NCBI GenBank assembly: GCA_019914995.1
Contig: CM034135.1
Coordinates: 2,730,501-2,794,500 of the forward strand
DNA length: 64,000 bases
Origin: Acanthochlamys bracteata
Taxonomy: Eukaryota; Streptophyta; Magnoliopsida; Pandanales; Velloziaceae
Reading direction: 5' to 3'
Shown here: piece by piece, positions 54,339 through 64,000 of the stretch
Numbering within the stretch: position 1 is the stretch's first letter
Layout: the number at the start of each line of letters is the position of its first letter
The notes under the pieces: generated by a model
Told to the model about the DNA's origin: nothing
Seen by the model: the letters and a program-made list of their open reading frames with translations, nothing else
Databases searched by the model: none
Made by a program: the position numbers and the translations under genes

Positions 54339-56124
54339 TCACATGGCCTTCAAGGACTCAACCTGCGACTTTCCGCGGGGGCCTTTCCGGCGAATGTACA
54401 TTCTGTATTCGTTGAAAGTCATCGGCTGGTAAAGCGGTGGATGATCCGGCGAAACAAGCTCCGGCAATGGCGCTAACGGCAAATCGCTTTTCGGGTTGTA
54501 GAAGAGAGCTATCGAGAGACGTTCTTCTGATGCGTTTGCTACTACTCTGTGCTCCACGCTCTTGTATTTTCCGTTGCTCAGCACCTACATGCATATACGT
54601 GCATGCGAGAAATTTCAAAATATATATAGCTTTTTATAAGTTACTACTAATGGGTGTTCTTTTTATAAGAAGTATAACTTTCTTCAATTTTAAGAAATGA
54701 ATCGTAAAAACTAAATTATTATAAAAATCATAAAAACTCATGGAGAACGTTTATTGGCTCAAAAAAGTCAGTCACTTCCGATTTGTAAGGAAAAACATTT
54801 CGATTTTGATTGATTAATAAAGGTTGATAATAAATACCAGGTTGAAATATATTATTCATCGTAAGAAAAATTTCAAGTGATGATCGTTTAGTGTTTGCCG
54901 CAAGCAGAGGAGACAAGCATGAAAATAGAAAAGACGAATAAAATCAAAAGACTAAGTGCAAATTAAATCACGATCATGTCTCTACTTGTGTGTATCTGCC
55001 ACGAATATGATATCCACCCTAAAATCAAAACCACGTGATATATATCACTCGTAAATAAGGTCTGTAATAAGCACTTTTGAGTTCCATTAGCTAGCTAGCT
55101 AGCTAGCTAGACGGTAAGAACCAAAAAAAAAAAAATCCCCACAAGATTATGCGAAGCACCTGAATTTGATCGCCGATGTTGACGATAAAGGCGTTAGGCA
55201 CGGGTTGGACGGTGATCCAGCTGTTATCTGATTTACGAACCTGAAGACCGGTAACATGTTCGTCGGCGAGAAGAATGGTTAGGATGCCTGGATCAGAGTG
55301 TGAAGAGAGTCCCATGGTTAAGTCCGGTTGCGGACACCGTGGGTAGTAGTTCACTCTCATGCAAGCTCCAATGTCTTCTCCGCCAAACGCTTGCTGCAGT
55401 TGCCCCACGTCTAATCCTAAGCTTAACGATAAAACCTTCATCAGAACTCCGCAGAGCTTCACCACCTCTTCGCTGTACTCCTCTATCGTCTTTCTGCACA
55501 AGAGCGAATGCACTCGTAATTATATATTACATGTTTACATATGGACATATATATGTAGATACGCAATTAATTAAATAGTAAGTATTTTGATGATTCAGCG
55601 ATCGATAGAAACCTGCATGATGAAGGAATGGATGGCCATTTATCGAAGTTCCTTCCAGATTTTGGCAAGAAGTGGAGGAAGTAGTAATCACCCCAGTCGA
55701 GAATCGCGCCTTTCTCAACGCCTACTCGGCTACCGTACCCTTCGTAAGTGGCAGGTGTGTTAGCGTACTTTTGCTTTTGCTCCATTGGTAGATGGAAGAA
55801 ATCTTTCCAAGTTTTACGGACGCGAGCTATAGATTCAAAGCTCACGCCGTGGTTAATAACTTGGAAGAATCCCCAGTCACGGCAAGCGTCAGAGATTTCT
55901 CGGATAGTTGCACGACATTCCACCGATCCCTCTGATAAACCGCCGAGGTCTATGATAGGGATGCTTATCGTCCCATAATGTGTTACCGATGAGTCTACTA
56001 CTGAATTAGGTCTTTCTGAAACAGGCTTGATATAACGATCAGGTACGACGGTGATACCGCTTTCAGCGAGAGACTGGACCCTAACGGCCGGTTCCGGCCA
56101 GTCTTGTAAAACAACACCGTCCAT
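54339..56124 (-). CDS. 2-oxoglutarate/Fe(II) dioxygenase, jasmonate-induced oxygenase (JOX)-like
   Basis: Three exons on the minus strand: 56124-55613, 55493-55160 and 54584-54339, giving 363 aa. The N-terminal DIOX_N part (ISIPIIDLGGL, DACRDWGFFQVINHG, EGYGSRVGVEKGAILDWGDYYFLH) and the catalytic 2OG-Fe(II) domain are complete. Iron ligands are His and Asp of SSHSDPG and His of YKSVEHRVV; the 2-oxoglutarate Arg and Ser are in ERLSIALFYNP; NYYPRCPQPDLT is also present. The motif set, above all EGYGSRVGVEKGAILDWGDYY, matches the jasmonate oxidases of Arabidopsis (JOX1-4/JAO, e.g. At5g05600, At2g38240), which turn jasmonic acid into inactive 12-hydroxy-jasmonate; this subgroup is from memory. 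A TATA box lies 71 bases before the start codon and a T/G-box further upstream. The preceding TTG is not used as a start. Confidence 0.92.
55088..55110. repeat. (GCTA)n microsatellite in JOX-like intron 2
   Basis: Five to six TAGC units lie inside the intron between exons 2 and 3, about 50 bases beyond the exon 2 donor, next to an A/T run at 55122-55134. Confidence 0.75.
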
Positions 56125-56194
56125 CAATATTAACTAGAGATTATATATATATACATATATATTCTGAGGCAACACTATGTGTTCGTGTTCGTTG

Positions 56195-56203
56195 TATTTA
56201 TAG
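56195..56203 (-). promoter_or_regulatory. TATA box of the JOX-like gene
   Basis: CTATAAATA on the minus strand lies 71 bases upstream of the start codon at 56124, which fits a short leader. Confidence 0.65.
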
Positions 56204-56462
56204 ACTGGTGAAGGCAGGAGTGATTTAAAAGAGGAAATTTATTAAAAAAGAAAAAGAAAATGAAGGATTGGATAAGTAATAAATATTTGTTTAAAATTTG
56301 ATGCATTATGGGTTTAGCTAGCTAGTGTTGCGGGGAAGAAATTAAGGGACACAGACGCAAACGTATTTATGTATAGACCGACCAATGTATTGTTACCAAC
56401 TTAAGTGCTGCTCCTTATGTGATTATGATAATTAAATCATTAATTAAGTTTTTTTTTTTTTG

Positions 56463-56468
56463 CACGTT
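56463..56468 (-). promoter_or_regulatory. T/G-box (AACGTG) upstream of the JOX-like gene
   Basis: AACGTG on the minus strand lies about 340 bases before the start codon. This G-box variant is bound by MYC2-type bHLH factors in jasmonate-responsive promoters, so it suits a jasmonate oxidase. It is a six-base motif, and chance occurrence is possible. Confidence 0.35.
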
Positions 56469-56509
56469 GTTGGTATCCTGAATTTTGCTTCAAGGTGCTA
56501 ACTGAGTGA

Positions 56510-56750
56510 TTATTTAGAAATACTTATAAAATAATTTTTTTAAAATAAAAAATATTATTATTTTATTTTAATTAATAAATTTATTATTTTAATCTAAAAA
56601 CTAATAAAAATAAGTAATAAGAAATTTTTTTATATTTTTAAAATTTTAAATAATTCTAAATTATTATAAAAAATTTATTGAAAAATATACACTGAAAAGT
56701 TAGATAAAAAATTTTATAAAATAAAATGCCAAACAATTCCTAAGTCGTAT
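56510..56750 (-). repeat. Family B-like element, reverse orientation
   Basis: It begins TTTAGAAATACTTATAAAAT and ends ATTTTATAAAATAAAATGCC followed by AAACAATTCC. The interior is the reverse complement of the 35-40 kb copies. Confidence 0.4.
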
Positions 56751-58269
56751 CTACTATGTAGTGCTACTGTTTCTAGCTAGTTTTGAACCTAAATAATTTT
56801 TTCTAGCATTAGTGAGGGAAAATCTTTCAAATTGTGTTGTGATTTAAATTTTATTGGCGCAACAACTATAAGTTCAGTAGTATTTGTGTTTTTAAGAACA
56901 AGAAATGCATAAATGAATACAAATGTATAAAGAAAAATGGGTAACTTGGTTTGTATAATAAAAAGAAGAATTTTTATTTTTAAAATTGATGATGAACCGT
57001 TTATTAATTAAATCATCATAAATCGAGAAAGATGCCATGCATGCATCTACACAATCAATCAGCACATATAAATATAGTCATAGATTTGCTAAATTTTAGC
57101 ACACTCAATTCTTATGCTTCTATAATCTTTTATTCAGCTGTTTTCTTTCTATACGAAGTTCTATTTAAAAAAAAAAAAACTAAATTTTAAGCAAGGAAAA
57201 TATTTGTAATAATGTACATGGCACCAATTTAGCTGCTTAGATTTGTTAATTAGTAAATTAATTTGCAATGATTCTTCTGTGATCTAATTATATTCCTTTC
57301 TGAATGATGAAGTTGACTATACAACTTATATATTACTTAAAATTGATTGTTAATAATAGAAGAATGATTCTCATTTGAGTTAAAAAAAATTGAAGTCAAA
57401 TACGTGTTAAAAAGTAAAGAAAGTCATTTCCGTTTATTTCTAGATTCCAAAGCAACAAGGTTTAATGTATGCTTATAAAATAAAATTTTTTAAAATTAAA
57501 AATATTTTAGATAATATATAACTTTTTTATAATTTCTAAAATTTAAAAATAAATTATAGAATATGCTAGAAAATTCATTAAAAAATGAGGTGCTTTTTTG
57601 AAATAAAAAGTAACCCATAAAATTTCCCAAAGAGCATCTAAAATAAAGTGAATAGAAAGATATCTTGCCCACATGCAAATGCGAGACCATGCTTTTGATT
57701 AGCTTTCTTATAATCGAAGTACATATATGTATGTATGAAGCTGAAACGATACTCGATTGATCAAAAGGAAATTGATGAATTAATGTAGAACACATGCAAT
57801 AGAAGAAAATATTCATAATTTGAGATTGGACTACAGCACCTACCCCTAGTGTTGATTTATTTCAGATAAGAGACATTTTAACTTTACGGAAAGCACAGAG
57901 TTCTTGCCTCACCTTTCAGAATGTGTGAACTGAAGAGACCCATGGGTGGAATTCTGATGCACTAAAAGCTTGGCAAACACTTGCTTGAGAATAGGAATGT
58001 CACAATAAAAGACGAAAGTCTTAGCTGTCACTTATTTCTCCACATGCTTAATGCCTTCCTTATTTGTCTGTCCCGTAGCTGGGGAACACGTCCGACCGAT
58101 GAAGCGACAGTCGTTAACTCATGCTCTTCCCTGTTCCAAGTTATCTGCGAGTATGGAATAAGCAATTGCAATGACTGTTTGTATCTTAACGTAACGTACT
58201 TAATAATAGGTAACCGTTACATAAAGCATAACAATGAAAATTCATCGACTCGTTCATTCACCCCACCCC

Positions 58270-58298
<29 letters not shown>
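58270..58298. repeat. Poly(A) tract of 29 bases
   Basis: An uninterrupted A run is preceded by CCCCACCCC. It lies about 270 bases beyond the CPK stop codon on the other strand and could equally be a slippage-prone microsatellite. There is no gene body in front of it to suggest a retrocopy tail. Confidence 0.8.
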
Positions 58299-58300
<2 letters not shown>

Positions 58301-58569
58301 AAGAAATACAGATGGCAGCAGCACAGAATTTAACAACTACATAACTGAGGCAAGGAATTAGAATATCATGATGTCAATTGCACAGCCATGCATCTGCAAC
58401 CAAATCTATCAGTTTAACAGCTAATTACACTGCAAGCGGGACTCGGACCAAGGACCATCCCTCATATACCCAATGCACCCAAAAATAATCAAGAACAAAA
58501 ATAATTTCCATCAGCACCGCCTGCAAAAGCCTGAACACCAGCAATAATGAAAGAGAACGTAGTTTATTA

Positions 58570-63677
<5,108 letters not shown>

Positions 63678-64000
63678 TGGTGTAGAGATCCAGCGATGTA
63701 AACCCTGATTAGTGTTCAGCTCGCCGGGTATACGGCGGAGCTTTGCATCACCGGCGATAGTTGTTGCAGTAGTTGGATTGCAGTAGCAGTAGTAAAGAAA
63801 ACGGTAGAGAGATCATAAAATAAATAATCTGAGCTGTGGTGTTTGGACTTTGGAGTACGTTAACGAAATTAATCAGCTACGTAATTAGCAACAGCATTCA
63901 CTAAACTGAACCAATAATGTTATGAAATTAATGCTTGGTCAAGTTAATTGATGGCGTGGAAATTGTGATTGATCGAATGTGGTGTTGGAAAGTAAGAGGG
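63678..64000. other. CPK leader and promoter
   Basis: The last 320 bases hold the 5' UTR and proximal promoter of the CPK gene on the minus strand. No clear TATA box or other gene was seen. Confidence 0.5.

Larger units (their letters stand above)
56204..58569. other. Intergenic region between the JOX-like and CPK genes
   Basis: It contains the JOX-like promoter (first several hundred bases), a family B-like element (56510-56750), AT-rich DNA, a 29-base A run and the CPK 3' UTR at the right end. The open stretch 57981-58361 on the plus strand shows no family signature and runs through the A tract. Confidence 0.55.

Noticed and set aside
58270-58298. Retrocopy tail
   Set aside because: The A tract is not preceded by any intronless gene body or flanked by a visible target duplication, so a simple microsatellite is the better explanation.
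57981-58361. 126-residue open frame on the plus strand
   Set aside because: It runs through a poly(A) tract, shows no family pattern and lies opposite the CPK 3' UTR.

Overview
This is a window of nuclear DNA from a core eudicot plant. Intergenic DNA is very AT-rich, genes are split by GT-AG introns, and every recognisable protein belongs to a plant family (SMXL, Alfin-like, CPK, PPR, SCPL, DYRKP). I cannot name the species from sequence alone. I reconstructed ten genes exon by exon; in each, the joined exons keep one open frame and their summed length is a multiple of three. No bacterial, viral or CRISPR feature was seen.

Layout. 1-1856: AT-rich upstream DNA. 1857-4603 (+): serine carboxypeptidase-like gene with a GC-AG first intron. 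5593-5853: a MITE directly upstream of the core promoter of a RING-H2 E3 ligase gene (leader from about 5925, CDS 10193-12532, +) that has a roughly 4 kb leader intron. 14376-16998 (+): UBE2C-type E2 (UBC19/20 type) with an E2F-like promoter site. 18144-19895 (-): ureidoglycolate lyase-family protein. 20731-22896 (-): P-class PPR protein. 23768-28873 (-): LisH-containing DYRK-type kinase. 30756-34764 (+): broken, intron-containing DnaJ pseudogene. 34765-42300: gene-free, very AT-rich, packed with related MITE-like copies. 42870-47681 (+): SMXL6/7/8 (D53)-type strigolactone repressor. 48773-51068 (+): Alfin-like PHD protein. 51069-54338: gene-free. 54339-56124 (-): 2-oxoglutarate dioxygenase of the jasmonate-oxidase type. 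58570-63677 (-): CPK13-like calcium-dependent protein kinase.

The genes do not form a pathway or cluster. Shared themes are ubiquitin handling (an E3 and an E2 about 2 kb apart, and a hormone repressor that is itself a ubiquitination target) and hormone or calcium signalling (SMXL, JOX-like, CPK). That proximity looks like ordinary plant gene order. I found no convincing new molecular system. The most informative unusual features are the MITE families (one copy abuts a core promoter, and two inverted copies bracket the SMXL gene), the GC-AG intron, a 72-nt in-frame intron in the Alfin-like gene, a long AAT microsatellite next to a CPK 3' splice site, the DnaJ pseudogene, and an unexplained coding-like island near 17.7 kb.
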